Shown: in pieces, positions 35,915 to 48,250 of the stretch | Numbering within the stretch: the first letter of the stretch is position 1 | How the letters are laid out: every line of letters starts with the position of its first letter | Source of the DNA: Larimichthys crocea | Lineage: Eukaryota > Chordata > Actinopteri > Sciaenidae | Assembly: GCF_000972845.2 (NCBI RefSeq) | Contig: NC_040012.1 | Location: forward strand, 9,837,552 to 9,901,551 | Direction: 5' to 3' | DNA length: 64,000 bases | Position numbers and translations under genes: made by a program | Notes under the pieces: generated by a model | The model's input: only the letters and a program-made list of their open reading frames with translations | Database searches by the model: none | Told to the model about the DNA's origin: nothing

Positions 35915-36170
35915 AGAGCTGCAGCGATTTGGCGATTCATCGATAAGACGATCGACAGAATCGATCAATCACTTTACTGGATTCTCCGGTGTGAGGATGT
36001 GCTGATTTCCTCTGTTATTTTTGAGTTTTGGACAAAACAAAACATTTGAGCACATCAATAGAAGAATTTTCACTATTTTCTGACCATTTTGTCAACAAAC
36101 AATTATTAATTTAATTTAAAAAATGATCTGCAGGTGGATCAATAATAAAACAATTATTGTTAGCTGAGTG
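35915..36170. repeat. Old interspersed repeat (TCGATTAATCGATT type)
   Basis: It contains CATCGATAAGACGATCGAC, ACAGAATCGATCAATCACTT and CTATTTTCTGACCATTTTGT, then ACAATTATTAATTTAATTT. These are decayed landmarks of the same teleost repeat family as 26855-27330. Confidence 0.5.
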
Positions 36171-37259
36171 TTTTGTTGAGATTGGCTTCACTTATTCATT
36201 GTTTGGGGTCCCACACATTGAACAGCCGTAGTGTATGTGTAATAATAATATTAATAATTTCAACCAACTTTTTTTTCTTTTCTTCTAACCTTATTAAAAC
36301 CCAACATGTCCAAATTTGACAACAAAATATGTTTGTAACGTCACATAGACGTGTTTTGTGATCGGACACCTATCAGCAGTTTCTGTCCGCAGCCTCAAAA
36401 CGTGCTGCTGAAGGATAAATCATGTTTGGTTAGTTTAAACAAGACTTGGTCACAGAGAAAGATCATGGTTTAGGTTCAAACTAATAGGTAACATTAGAAA
36501 AACATTAATAAGACACTTAAAGTCACTTGAACGTAAGCCGAGGATATTTAGTGGATATAAGTGGAGGAAAAATCCTGAAGTGATCATCAAAATTCAGACA
36601 ATATGCTAGACATAAAGAAATGTTACTTTGAACCTATCTTGTGTTTAAGGGTCTCTGTTTGACCTCTAGTGATCAAACTGTTACTGTGTGAAGGCTTCAT
36701 GCTGCATAAAAAGCATTGAGCAAACAGAAGTTCATTATATTTAACCTTGTTTTACAGCTGTGGTCTCTGAGACCGTCATTTTCAGAAACATGTCATCATG
36801 TTTATGAGCAGTCCTCATCACATCATGTGTTAAAGTTATGAAGTATTAAGATTTAGGTGTTTATATCTCTGTATTTTAGATCATCTTGGTCCTAACGTGT
36901 CTTTTGTTTCTCATTCAGACTTTTATTTGTAATTTGTTTCATTTAATGTAATTTAATTATCCTGTCTTAGGGGAGGTCTTTGTGCAGGGCTCAGGGTTGT
37001 TTAACGTCTTATATCTTTTTACATTATTAGATTATCGGTGCAAATACTTGAATAAATCTAAATACAATTCATTTATTCTAATATGAAATCTGTCTGTCTG
37101 TCTCACCTGTTGAGGATGTCCCTGCAGACTCGAACATCCCCCGATTTTTTTTATTTTTTTTAAACATTTCTTTTTTTCTTTTTCTTTTTTTTTTACCAGG
37201 CAGAAAGACATGAATTCATCTTTCTTACACAAGGAGATGCAGATATTAGTTGTTATCCC

Positions 37260-37445
37260 TCTCCGGTCTGTGTTTTTGACGGTAAACGCGGGCCTCCCGG
37301 TGCCCATTACCGGAGCTGCCAGATGATCGGTGCGGAATGGAGGTCCCATGGGACACTGAACACGTGGTCTCGGCTGCCACAAGACGTCAGCGGCAGATGG
37401 CATGGGTACCCGCTGTTGGCATGAGTGTCATTCCTCAAAGAGAGA
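37260..37445 (+). promoter_or_regulatory. neurod6: Proximal neurod6 promoter with E-boxes
   Basis: A GC-richer island about 450-620 bases before the neurod6 start codon holds three E-boxes: CAGATG at 37320-37325, CACGTG at 37361-37366 and CAGATG at 37394-37399. A CRE-like GACGTCA lies at 37383-37389. CAGATG is a preferred site of neurogenin/NeuroD proteins, so proneural input or autoregulation is plausible. The promoter role is inferred from position and motif clustering. Confidence 0.45.
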
Positions 37446-37512
37446 GGGAAGGGAGAGAGAGAGAGAGTGAGGGAGAGAGAGTGAGAGAGAGAGAGTGAGG
37501 GGGAGAGAGGAG
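37437..37512. repeat. GA-rich tract in neurod6 5' region
   Basis: A run of GAGA units broken by GTGAGG sits just after the E-box cluster. GA tracts are common near vertebrate promoters and may fall in the 5' UTR. The first non-coding exon probably lies around 37500-37620, with AG|GTATTC near 37574 a possible but weak donor. Confidence 0.7.
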
Positions 37513-37887
37513 GTTGAAGCTTTTTCCTCTTAATTTGTGGTTTGCAAGAGAAGAAGCTGCAGATTCAGGAGAGGTATTCGGGAACATGCAAGGCGCACGC
37601 TGACCAGAGGTTCGTGTTTTTATATGAATTATACGTGTGTTGACTTTTAGAGTGTTAGTTTATTTCTTAAAATGTGTGTGTGAGAATAAGAGCGCAGCAC
37701 AGAACAAGTCAGTAAAGTTGAGTGTCTTTGAAAAGGTATAATAAGCTGTGACATTGGCCTCGCTTTCCAATTTGTACCTCTCCCTCTTGGGAGGATCCAT
37801 TCACAATGTAATTAACTGACAACCTTCAGAAAGACGTCGGTGTTGTACCCTGTCTTTATAGTTTATGTTTTGGTTTTCACAGGAAAT

Positions 37888-38895
37888 ATGTTGACACTGC
37901 CATTCGAGGAATCTCAAATGATGTGTGAGCCGCGGTTTGGTGCCAATTATCCCCGGGAAAGCTTACCTGAGAGCCTGGAGCAGGAGCGAAAACACAACTC
38001 AGACAGGACCAACTCAGACATGAGGGAGGCCGGGGACGACATCTCCGACAGAGAGGAGGACGAAAGGGAGGACGAAAGAGATGACGACGACGGGCTTCCT
38101 AAAAAGCGAGGCCCCCGGAAAAAGAAGCTCGGCAAGGAGCAGATGGACAGGTCCAAACTACGGCGTAATGAAGCCAACGCCCGAGAGCGCAGCCGGATGC
38201 ACGGCTTGAACGCCGCGCTGGAGAGCCTGCGCAAAGTTGTGCCGTGCTACTCCAAAACTCAAAAACTGTCCAAGATTGAGACCCTTAGACTGGCTAAAAA
38301 TTACATCTGGGCCCTGTCAGAGACTCTCAGCGCAGGGAAGAGACCGGACCTCCTCGCCTTCGTACAGACTTTGTGCAAAGGATTATCTCAACCAACAACC
38401 AACTTGGTGGCTGGTTGTTTGCAGCTGAATGCGAGAAATTTCCTCACAGACCACAACGGGGAGGTCATGTTCTCTGGCAGATCGCCCTACGATGCCATGT
38501 ACCCGTACCCTGGCTCAGACATGAACACACCCCCCGGCCACAGCGGGACCAGCTTGGACAGCAGCGCCAAGCCGTTCAGACACTATAGCTACAGCGGTGC
38601 GTACGAGCCCTACTACGAGAACCCGTCCCCAGAGAGCGGGAGCCCGCATTTTGACGGCCAGCTGAGCCCCCCGATGAACTTTAACGGGATTTTCTCCCTA
38701 AAACACGACGATCCGCCAGATTACGGCAAAAACAGCCACTATGGCATGCGTTACTGCAGTGCGCCAGGGCGCACGGCTCTTGCGCATAACTCCATGTACC
38801 GAGTCTCCCCAGAGGCCCGTTTCCCCTACGACCTGCACGTCCGCAGCCAGTCCTTCCAAGCACAAGGGGAAGTTAATGGCTCTTTCCACAATTAA
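37888..38895 (+). CDS. neurod6: Neurogenic differentiation factor 6 (bHLH transcription factor)
   Basis: The 335-aa protein starts [12 protein letters not shown], like NEUROD6 of other vertebrates (human 337 aa). Order: an acidic N-terminal segment (about residues 45-75, [13 protein letters not shown]); a basic region and helix-loop-helix (about residues 95-155) with [20 protein letters not shown] and [20 protein letters not shown]; then the NeuroD-family block [20 protein letters not shown] and [17 protein letters not shown]; a C-terminal activation region; and an FHN end. It binds E-boxes as a dimer with E proteins and promotes neuronal differentiation. The coding sequence is one exon after an acceptor at 37881-37882. 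The longer open frame from 37840 lies in the intron, so I chose the ATG at 37888. Whether it is neurod6a or 6b cannot be decided here. Confidence 0.95.
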   Translation: MLTLPFEESQMMCEPRFGANYPRESLPESLEQERKHNSDRTNSDMREAGDDISDREEDEREDERDDDDGLPKKRGPRKKKLGKEQMDRSKLRRNEANARERSRMHGLNAALESLRKVVPCYSKTQKLSKIETLRLAKNYIWALSETLSAGKRPDLLAFVQTLCKGLSQPTTNLVAGCLQLNARNFLTDHNGEVMFSGRSPYDAMYPYPGSDMNTPPGHSGTSLDSSAKPFRHYSYSGAYEPYYENPSPESGSPHFDGQLSPPMNFNGIFSLKHDDPPDYGKNSHYGMRYCSAPGRTALAHNSMYRVSPEARFPYDLHVRSQSFQAQGEVNGSFHN

Positions 38896-38994
38896 TCAAT
38901 CAGCTGGACAAAGTTCAAGTTTCAGAAGCGATGCAATTTCCCCCCGCAGATGTCGAGAGTGGAACGAAATGGACTCCAGACACGCTGATGCACT

Positions 38995-39028
<34 letters not shown>

Positions 39029-40331
39029 CCCATTTTAAAAAGTCACTTTGTGTTCAATGTTCAGTCTTGTTTTTCTTTGAAAGCACGGTAAAAGTCTGCA
39101 AATTAGATGTGATGATTTCACTAAATTTGTGTCGATATAATTCAGACAAAAGACACCACAAGAAGGATTTAGCTTTGGAAAAAACAAATGACTGATTCAT
39201 CTGACAGAAAATGAAGATTTAATGGCTCACTGCCACGTTTTGTTTCCACAAATGCAGAATAATTCGTTTGGGAAGCGGGTTTGGAGCAGATTGTTTACAG
39301 TTACAGTGCATTATATATTTGTTATTGGCTGCACTGCAGATGTCGGTCATGATGTGGGTCACATAAAACTGACACGGAGGACAATTAATTAGATTTTTTC
39401 TGGTTATTTAATTAGAATCACAGCAGTCAATAAAATGATTTTTGTGGCGAAATAAAAGAGAAAAAAAAAGAATTTAAAGACGTTTCACTTCATCAGGGAA
39501 GTTTGCTGAGACATGATTGGAGTTCAGAGATTCAGTCTGTAAGCAATAAAAAGGTCAGCTGAGCTATGCAAGACAGCCAAATGCAATCTTAAATGATATA
39601 TGTATATTTCCTCTCACGGGCCGTTTCTCATAACGATTACTCAAAATTGAATCATTAAAATAAAAAATGTTTGGAGACGTGCATGCGTTTAGGAGACCTG
39701 GTGATGATGTCATCTGAATTGGTCCTATAAATACAGGAAGTTGTGGGGAATTAAAAAAAAAATAAAATAAAAAATAAAAAAGACTTAACAAAATAAAATG
39801 CATTTGTATTTGGAGTAAATAACGTGGTAACGAGGTGAATGTAAATTGTATTTATTTATTTAAGCTTATTTATTATACGTCCGTCAATTTGAATGTGGAT
39901 AATATATTATAACAAACACACAAAAAAAATATTGTAAAATTCAACAGTGTTACCTTTTATGTGGATTCCCCCCATACATTTGAAGTTTGTTTGTGTTGCA
40001 TTGTTGTATATTTCACTGCGGCTGAAAGTCGAGGACTGGAAGGAAAATCTTTTTTTGTTTTTGTTTTTTGTTTTTTGTGTGAAGTGACAGAAACTATATG
40101 ATGAATACGAGACAACATGCCTTAAAAAAAGAGATGATGACCATCAATATGCAACGAACAGACAGTTTTGGATAGTTTGATGTGAACTTTTTACACTTCC
40201 TTGTTCCTGCTGAAGAGCAACTGTGATGCACTTCATGTATTTCTGCACAATGTTGGTGACTGTACCCATAAATTATGTTGCTTTTGTAACTTTACCCGAA
40301 TGACGAATGATTATTGGATTATTGGATATTT

Positions 40332-40390
40332 CACACACACACACACACACACGCACACGCAGATGCACATGCACGCTCGCACACACTCCT
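40332..40390. repeat. AC microsatellite
   Basis: CA-rich tract with a few interruptions inside the neurod6 3' UTR. Confidence 0.85.
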
Positions 40391-40458
40391 GAAGAACTCG
40401 TTATGGATCGAAATATTCGTGAAGTAATGTGTTAATGTTTTGTGATGTGTTTTGTCGC

Positions 40459-40464
40459 AATAAA
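40459..40464 (+). terminator. Candidate distal poly(A) signal of neurod6
   Basis: AATAAA in GTCGCAATAAAAAGGAAG, followed by GGCTTTATGTTGTAGCC. An alternative proximal AATAAA lies at about 39545-39550. Confidence 0.5.
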
Positions 40465-40469
40465 AAGGA

Positions 40470-42480
40470 AGAGGCTGTAAGAGGCTTTATGTTGTAGCCC
40501 AGCTTCTCTCAAGCTTTTCTGTGAAAATGATCGACAGCAGGCGGATTGCAATTAAATTAAATAAATAAAAATGTTAGAAAAATAAATCAAGATTTTAAAA
40601 AAAGAAAAAAAAACGCCTCGGGCGTAATTTTATTTATTTATTTTGGAGAAACTGAATCTTTTAATAGTCTTGCATAACCTCTGAGGTTGTGGTGACACAG
40701 TTTAAGGCCTGTTTGTTTGAACAACAGCTTTCAAAGTGTAAAGAATATTTTTTTAATAATCACAATTATTTCCTAAAATGATACAAATATTTGAACTTGA
40801 ATTGAAGTTTTAATCAGCGGATGTTCAGATATAAAGCTCTGAAACTCTGAAAGTTTTTCTTTAGCCTCATCTGAGAGAGCCTTGTCGATATGATTTGATT
40901 TAATTTCAAGCCGATCAGATGGCTGATTTGTCACCAAAATGCCCTCGAGGTGTTGGATGTCAGCCAGAGATGCTGATCCGAGGACTCCACGCTGGAGGTG
41001 AAACCCCTGGAGACCCAGCACCTCCTGTTAGAGGTGGTCACGCCCTCAAAATGAACGAAGAAGCACGAAGTACAAGGACGAAGTGATTTTCCTTTCCCTT
41101 AAACATCAGCTTAAAGTGAAGGTACACCTTTAAATATATTCGATATGTGATGTGAGGTTTTAACGCTTGGAGAAGGAGGACGAGCCGACATCATTTCACA
41201 TAAACAGTGAGAAAAAGATAAAGCCGACGTGACTGAAATTGTGTGGAGAAAGTTATTCATTTGTGTTTCTATATCTGATTTATACATTTAATGCTTAAAC
41301 AGTAAAAAATCATCATTTTAAAATCAGATTTCGATCATCGGGAAAGTTGAAAGAGGAAGTGTGCGATGTTCACTTGAAGTTTTGGTGGATTATACACCAG
41401 TGATGATCATTTTAACATAAGGTTAAAGCTAAATATGAATACCCAATCCACAAATAAAAAACATCTCTAATTCATAACAACACAGGAGCAAAATCCATAC
41501 GTTTAAATAAAGGAAAATACTTAAACTTAAGCTGTGATTGATGATTTGCAGCCACTTGTATAGAAATGTAATTAAATTAAACAAACAAAAATACTTTCAG
41601 GACTTGAAAAACCTTACCAAATTTCAGAATCTGTCTGTGATGAACCCTTTTATTGTTTGGATAAAATATTAGATATTACAGTTTGTCTTTAAAACAATAA
41701 CAAACACATGCAGAAGGAAATATATTTTCACTCCAAGCCCTGCCAAACACTCAGGAGCTAACACGTCTTTGCTGCAGTTGCTGCTCAGTCAGCTGTCAGT
41801 AGAAACTTGTGTGCTATAATGTATGAAGTCAGGATTCATGTTGAAGATTGAACTGAATGACAAAACACATTACAGCAGATTAAGAAGCTGCAAAATCATC
41901 ATGTTCTCTTTCATTTTGGTGTAGAAAGTCAATTATTAAATATATGTAATCATATCTGTTGCTTTGTTTGTTACAGATGAGCATGAAACGAGGATAAAAG
42001 ATGTGCAAACATTTGATTTAAATCTAATTGTGGAGGGTTAAAAGAGCAACAACAACAACAACAATGAAACAATGGAAGCACAAAGTAAGAGGAAGGATGA
42101 CTCCATGACTCAAGAGGTCATAAAACAGAATACAGTGTAAATTTCACAATATTTTCTCTGTGGACGCGGCTCCAAAGAATTCAAACTGTGCTCAAACTTG
42201 CATCATGTTGGTTTAGATGACGAAATAAATGCTGCTTTTTCCCAGAAGTCAAGATATTCAGCAGCTTTTTGGAAGAAGATAGGAAACATTACATCTTTTT
42301 TTTTATTGAGAATATGGCTTGTTATTCTGTCTTCATTTCCTCACTCATCCTTCTCTTCCTCTGTGTCATCATAAAACTGGAAGACCGGGTTACTGAAGGT
42401 CCCTCTGGGGCCCTTAAATCACGTCTTTAGCCCTCGAATCCTTCACCACCAGGCCTTATTTATCTCATTCACTAAAATTC
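40470..42480. other. Intergenic, nothing recognised
   Basis: AT-rich single-copy sequence. An 82-codon frame on the minus strand (40773-41021) has no domain or splice context that I can recognise. Confidence 0.45.
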
Positions 42481-42589
42481 TCACCTTGTCAGTCTTAATG
42501 TTTTTCTCTATATATGAATACATATGTGTGTGTGTGTGTAGGAGAAGCGGATTTAAATCCCTCATGCTGCCTCACAGAGAGCCTGACGA

Positions 42590-42860
42590 GGGTGAGGAGG
42601 AGTTGAGAGGAAGGAGGATGAAGAGGATGAGGAGGAGGAGGAGGAGGAGGGGGGAGTGTTTGACGCCCACAGGGTCCACAGGGTGGCGTGCAGCAGTTTA
42701 GCACGGGGTCAAATGTGTACAGGTACCCCTACATTCATGCAGCTCATTAAGCTGGAGAGAGAGCGAGGGAGGCAGAGAGAGAGAGAGAGAGAGAGTGGGG
42801 GAAGAAGTATAGGGAGATACAGAGAAAGAGAGAAAGAGAGAGAGAGAGAGAGAGGAGCAT
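42590..42860. repeat. GGA- and GA-rich low-complexity tracts
   Basis: A GGAGGA tract lies at about 42592-42652 and GAGA tracts at about 42772-42796 and 42825-42854. Open frames across them are composition artefacts. Confidence 0.85.
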
Positions 42861-43059
42861 ATGGCCCAGCTCTGTGTGGGAGGTGAAGGATAGGAATGGG
42901 GGGGTTTATATCGTATGGAAGTGAATTTGCAATTTGAGATGTGGTGTCATAATTAGTGCAAAACAAACACCGTGTTTCTATAGGGATGGAGGAAGTTTGC
43001 AGAAATGACAATAATCATCTGAGAAGTTGAGGAAAGTTTTCACCTATCACACGAACCCG

Positions 43060-43320
43060 AGCGAAACGAACGCACGTTCTTCTTTATATGTACATTATTT
43101 TGTAATATATTATGGTAATTTATTGTAATCGGCAACCCTTTTTTCCTTGCAATGTCTGAAAATCCGAGCACCAGTCAAGAAAAATGAAAATAATGTTCCC
43201 CCGCCACGTCGGCAAGCATCCTCAAATTTCTTGCCATTCCCAAGCCCCAGATGGTGTGGGATGGGAAACGTTCCCCCATTAAATTCCTAATAATCATTTC
43301 TCCTGCGGAATCGGGGGTGG
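43060..43320. promoter_or_regulatory. Candidate conserved non-coding block with CAGATG E-box
   Basis: A non-repetitive stretch between GA and TG microsatellites contains a CAGATG E-box at 43248-43253, CATTAAATTCCTAATAATCA and GTAATTTATTGTAATCGGC. It lies about 4.3 kb downstream of neurod6, which suggests a possible enhancer of that gene. Confidence 0.3.
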
Positions 43321-43349
43321 TGGCAGTGGGGACGGAGGAGGGTGGGGTG

Positions 43350-43485
43350 CGAGTGTGTGTGTGTGTGTGTGTGTGTGCGTGTGTGTGTGTGGCTGGGAAG
43401 TGAGGATTGGGTTGGTGGGTGAGGGGAGTAGAGGGATTTGGTGTTTTAATTAGACAGATTTAAGGAGCTGAACCCCCCCCTCAAA

Positions 43486-43527
<42 letters not shown>

Positions 43528-43601
43528 TGAGATTCACTCATATTCATTTGTGCTTATATTTCTGCGAGTGTGGGTGCACGTGTGGAAAAAAATTACACAT
43601 A

Positions 43602-43642
<41 letters not shown>
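43350..43642. repeat. Cluster of TG microsatellites
   Basis: Three long TG tracts (about 43351-43391, 43486-43527 and 43605-43641) lie within 300 bases. Confidence 0.95.
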
Positions 43643-43643
<1 letters not shown>

Positions 43644-43644
43644 G

Positions 43645-43960
43645 CAGGTCACGGCAGGGCTGATGCTGCAGCAGAGGAGGCCTGACACTCTAGTACTATG
43701 GGCCAGGATCTCATTAACGTGTCAGATTGGTGGATCAGTCTCTCTGGCAGCCGGCCCGGCCTCTCACAGGAAGTACTTTCTCTCTATCTGTGAACTTGGC
43801 ACTGAAAGGTTAGACAGGGTGGGTGGGAGGGAGATGAGGGGAATATGTTGGCCCGGAGGAGAGAAGAGAGGCATTAATTATAATATTTGGTCAGATTGGA
43901 TAAATATTGAGTATAGGATTGTGGTTTAAGAGCTGCTTTCATCCGTCGGGGAGTGGGAAT
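43645..43960. other. Single-copy block after TG cluster
   Basis: The stretch includes ATCTCATTAACGTGTCAGAT and TTAATTATAATATTTGG. There is no domain in the open frame that crosses it. It is possibly regulatory, with weak support. Confidence 0.2.
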
Positions 43961-44475
43961 TAATGAGTTATGAATAGTAGCGCGGAAAAAAGAGAGAGCA
44001 GATCGACTCCTGCAGTTGCACTATTTTGGAGGTGGAGATATGCTAAGTATGTGACAGGAGCATCTGTCACTACATCACCTTTGTGCTTTGTGCTCTTTGT
44101 CTAGGGGTACTCTGAATGGGTGTATACATACGTGTGTGTGTGTGTGAGAAAGTGTGTGTGTGTGGCTACAATATGAGAGACTATAGGGTGGTTTCTGGAG
44201 CAGGTGGGAAGCATACAGGGGTGTGATCCTCTGACACCCCAGCAACACCCTATTTCAGGGCAGACTGAGAGACACGGGTGCTACTGGGTGAAGTGGTTTC
44301 AATCCCCCCACCGACTGTGAACACGAGCATCTGGTAGTCATGACTGCACCGTGCTGTAGATAGATGGTTAGATAGATTTTTCAATACATTATTTTAAACA
44401 CATTTAGCTGAAAAATCTCACTGCAAGATGGACAAACAGACATTTTTATGAGCTGTTTTTCTTGGGATTTGAACA

Positions 44476-45563
44476 TTTAAAGGTCCGGTGTGTACGATTT
44501 AAAGGGCTCTGTTTAAATAATATGACAGAAATGAAATATAATATGCCCGATTATGTTTTCATTCATGTATAATCACGTGAAAATAAGAATAGTTCTGTTT
44601 TTGTTACCTCTGAATGAGCGTTTTATATCTATAGTTCTGTTTTTGTTACCTCTGAATGAGCGTTTTATATCTATAGATTCCACAGGTCTTCGTCCTCCAT
44701 GTTGAACCGCCATGTCTCTACCTTGAGCGTGGACAAATTAGGTACAACTTGTCAGTGGCCTCATGCTCGGGGGACGCAAATCAAGCAGGGGTCTGGAGGT
44801 CCTCCTCCGTAAGATTTTGAGACACTTCATTTCCTGCATTCTTATGATTTCTGTCTTCAGCTTGAACATAGTTGACAGAAATGACTGTATTATTACTCAT
44901 TTCGACTGACATGACTGATCCCCTCCTGGTCCGTCTGCCTGTGATGCCTGCATGTCTGTGTATAGACATCCTCTTTTTGTTTTTTACAGCCTGACTTTTT
45001 ACGTGCTGGAGATATTTGCCGACAAACAACATACATCTGAGTCTACGTAACCAGGCAGGCAACTTGCCATTCACAAGGACAGAGTACAACTTGTTGTGTC
45101 TGTTCTTCTTACTCTCTCACCAGGTAAGATCACCAGTAACAGGCCTTGCATAGCTTAGTTACTAGTTCTGGGTTCCCTAGGGTTGTTTTCTCAGCAGCTT
45201 TTAGGCATTTTTCTGTTGTTTGCTGGGAGACTGAAGTACCACGAAATTTACCGTATCAATGGAGAACGATTAATTGTTAATGATAATTAATTTGCCCCCT
45301 CTATGGGGTTTTATTATTTCTTATTGAAAAACAGCATGCAGTGTGCATAATGCATGAAAATAGAGGACACATTGAACAGTGAATTTTGTTTTTCAATACT
45401 AACCACTGGTTCCAAATAGGGCCTTCCGCATTTTTTGTGTATATCGTGCCATTGTAGTTTCTCTTACACATTTATAAGGAGTGTAAAGTGAGGGGGTTGC
45501 AATCAGCAAGCACACTGCTAGATGCTGCTAAATCAGAAAATCATACAGGCTGGTCCTCTAAAA
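44476..45563. mobile_element. Decayed MITE with degenerate terminal inverted repeats and internal insert
   Basis: The left end TTTAAAGGTCCGGTGTGTAC and the right end, read on the other strand, TTTAGAGGACCAGCCTGTAT match at most positions. Internal landmarks (CCGCCATGTCTCTACCTTGA; TAGTTTCTCTTACACATTTA; GGGGTTGCAATCAGC) fit a widespread teleost repeat that is normally a few hundred bases long. The extra length suggests an internal insertion, roughly 44770-45410. The 102-codon frame on the minus strand inside it is not a gene. Confidence 0.6.
44589..44672. repeat. Perfect 42-bp tandem duplication
   Basis: Two adjacent identical 42-base units (44589-44630, 44631-44672), starting ATAGTTCTGTTTTTG. 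The duplication lies inside the decayed MITE. Confidence 0.95.
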
Positions 45564-46223
45564 GTGTAATTATAGGTTGGCTATGTAACTTGCTTGCTAG
45601 TTAGAACAAAAAACAAAAAACAAACAAAAAAAAGAAATACATCAAAAACGTCAAACAGTTAGCCAGTTAGCATTAAATGAATGCATCTATTCTTATCTAG
45701 CTGTTCTTTTTTTTTTAAATAAATAAATCAACAGCTGCTTACACAATTTAGTGGACTATAAATGCCGGTTTTATGCAAGGCGGATGTGATAGTTGAACAA
45801 TTTAGTGATAAATTTCATGGATAAATTGATGATAGGAGTTAGCTGCATTCATTATAACTCAAAAGAATTCAAAGTTCAAAGATGATACTGAACATGAAAA
45901 ACACTCAAGCCGTAGCTACATTTTAATCACTGCACATAAAAAGAAAATGCGTCTGCTGCCTTCATAATTTAGTGGACAATATGTGCTCCGTTTATTGATA
46001 AACTGATGCAAAATTAGAAAACACAAAGTTTAGTCAGACTAATACTTGCAAATGTTATTGCTTATAAACATGATTTTGAAACCGAGGACATGTTTCATGT
46101 AAAAAAAAAAAAAATAACACATTAGTTATGCAAACACCAGCTGTAAAACATGGATAAATACAATTTATTCATAAGAGATCTAACTAGCTGAACCTCTCAT
46201 GGCTGACCCCAAACAGCCAGACT

Positions 46224-46320
<97 letters not shown>
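46224..46320. repeat. GATA tetranucleotide microsatellite
   Basis: About 24 perfect GATA units. A CTAT tract (GATA on the other strand) lies 1.05 kb downstream. Confidence 0.97.
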
Positions 46321-47067
46321 CAGTACCTTTCTGTAGCTCCACAGACACTAATGTTGTACCACCGTCGCCAACATTCCCATTTGGAAATGAGAAATCACCT
46401 ACATTAAACATGTAAGAACAAGTAGGAACTTTCTCGGCTCATCTAGACTAATTATATAGCGCTTTGTGAGGAGTCATTAGGTACATAATTAACTATCTAT
46501 TAGTATGGAGAAAGAATCCATTCATAATATCGATACTAAAAAGACTTACTGCTCTTTCTTAACTCATAACGTATTGTTTCATAATCACTCCTCTTCATGA
46601 TTAATAAGAATCTTGATCGACCGTCAAATATCACTCGTACAGGCCGATTCAGATGAGGTGGTGACACTGTATGCAGCGAATGCAGAACTTAGTAAGGAAA
46701 TCTCATTTTGTGGAAGTTGTCTTGCGCAGGATAAAACTGGTACACAAGCATCAGCTGGCAAAGAGCATCAACAAACAACAATGTGCATCGGCAAAATCCA
46801 ATTAATTTTTGTTTTGTACGGAAGAGAATACTTGTGTGCAGTTTACACTCTAAGACATACAGAAGCACAACGGGAGATTTTACTGGTGGTTTATGATTGT
46901 AACAAATGTCCCAACCTGGCAGGACAGTCTTATCGATGTCTGATCTTTGTATGTAGAGTATCTTTGCGTTTCTTTTTAGTATTGTAGTCCATTCTGCGCC
47001 ATCACCAATCTGTCCCATACTGCCTTTCAAGCATTTCCTGTGGGACTCATGCTGTGTTCGCAAGGCC

Positions 47068-47113
<46 letters not shown>

Positions 47114-47116
47114 AAA
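47068..47116. repeat. TC and CA compound microsatellite
   Basis: A CT run is followed directly by a CA run. Confidence 0.9.
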
Positions 47117-47371
47117 CATGCACATACTGTGGTGACTGCAGAGGGAAGTGAGCTGTCTGTGGAGGGTTGGATTCTTGGTGTCGGTCCAAAAATGTGTCAC
47201 TCGGGACACGCATGGCCTGCTGGAGGCAGGAATTCTGTCGCTAATGGGCCCCGCAGCCGTCGGCACCACCTGGGGATATGGGAGACGGGATGGATGGATG
47301 GGGGAGGATTGAGGAGGGAGGGAGAGAAGAGGGAGTGCATGCAGCACAATGCGTTGGTACCAAACAGAAGG

Positions 47372-47419
<48 letters not shown>
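47372..47419. repeat. CTAT tetranucleotide microsatellite
   Basis: About 12 CTAT units, the complementary orientation of the GATA tract at 46224-46320. Confidence 0.95.
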
Positions 47420-47420
<1 letters not shown>

Positions 47421-47432
47421 CAGTCTTGCATA

Positions 47433-47518
47433 AATTTAAACACTTTATTGTTCACTAAGCTGTGAAAGCAGCTCGAATTTAAACACTTTATTGTTCACTA
47501 AGCTGTGAAAGCAGCTCG
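47433..47518. repeat. Perfect 43-bp tandem duplication
   Basis: Two adjacent identical 43-base units (47433-47475, 47476-47518), each starting AATTTAAACACTTTATTG and ending GCAGCTCG. Confidence 0.95.
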
Positions 47519-47689
47519 AATTTATTCCTTTTTTTTAATCCGCAGCAATAAAAAAACAGAGTTTCTAAATTCTATTAGTCATAAACCAAGTGGTTTGCGT
47601 TCAATATGTTCTTTGAACTTGTGGAATTAATGTATTTAGAAGGAAAAGTCAACATTTTTCCCTCCCATGAAAGACAGCTTATAAAAAAT

Positions 47690-48250
47690 GTGAAGGCATA
47701 AACAGGCAGGGCAGGTGTTGACGATGCAAATGAAACGGATGACAGATGGTGAGCCTCGCGATTGCTCACTGTGCAGATAATGGATGGAGGTAATCAAATT
47801 CCTCTGAGGCTTTGGGACTTTCTTCAGAACTTTCTCATCAATTGCACCATCAAACAGTACCGTCGTCAAATGCATCCCCCCTCAACCTCAAAAGAAGGGA
47901 TACAAAGAAGTTACAAGATTTTATTTTTTGATAGGCATGGCCAAGTTCTGTAGTTAATGTTGAAAATACACTTTTCTCCTAATCCTTTTTTTTGCGGGAA
48001 CTCAACAGAAGATCTGTCTTTGAGGCACAATCCTCATCCCTCTGTGCCCAATCCAGGTGTCCTTTTATCTTCATACATGGTAAAACAGTTCTGTATAGGC
48101 GGCTTAGTCGTAGATCAGATGACAAGTTTGAACAATAATGTACTCGGGCTATTATAGAAAAACAACAATAACGCCAGCATGCCAACAAAGCAAGTCTGCA
48201 GGGGAGAGTCTGCTGTTTACAGCCATGCAATCCCTCTTTTAATGTTCTAT
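47690..48250. promoter_or_regulatory. Candidate conserved non-coding block
   Basis: Non-repetitive sequence with AGGTAATCAAATTCCTCTGA and other AT-core sites, clear of microsatellites. The open frames overlap on both strands and carry no recognisable domain. It is a candidate enhancer only. Confidence 0.2.

Larger units (their letters stand above)
38896..40464 (+). other. neurod6: neurod6 3' UTR
   Basis: AT-rich non-coding sequence follows the stop. It includes a 31-A run at 38997-39027 and two AATAAA signals, at about 39545 and at 40459-40464. The second is followed by a GT-rich stretch and is a good distal end, which would give a UTR of about 1.57 kb. Confidence 0.55.

Noticed and set aside
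37840..37887. Upstream extension of the neurod6 frame (starting MLYPVFIVY)
   Set aside because: These bases are the intron end, with polypyrimidine tract and AG at 37881-37882. The conserved protein starts at MLTLPFEES.
42656..43011. Open frames rich in Arg/Glu or Leu/Ser in the GA tracts
   Set aside because: They are direct products of GA/CT simple repeats.
44781..45089. 102-codon minus-strand frame
   Set aside because: It lies inside a decayed MITE and has no domain.
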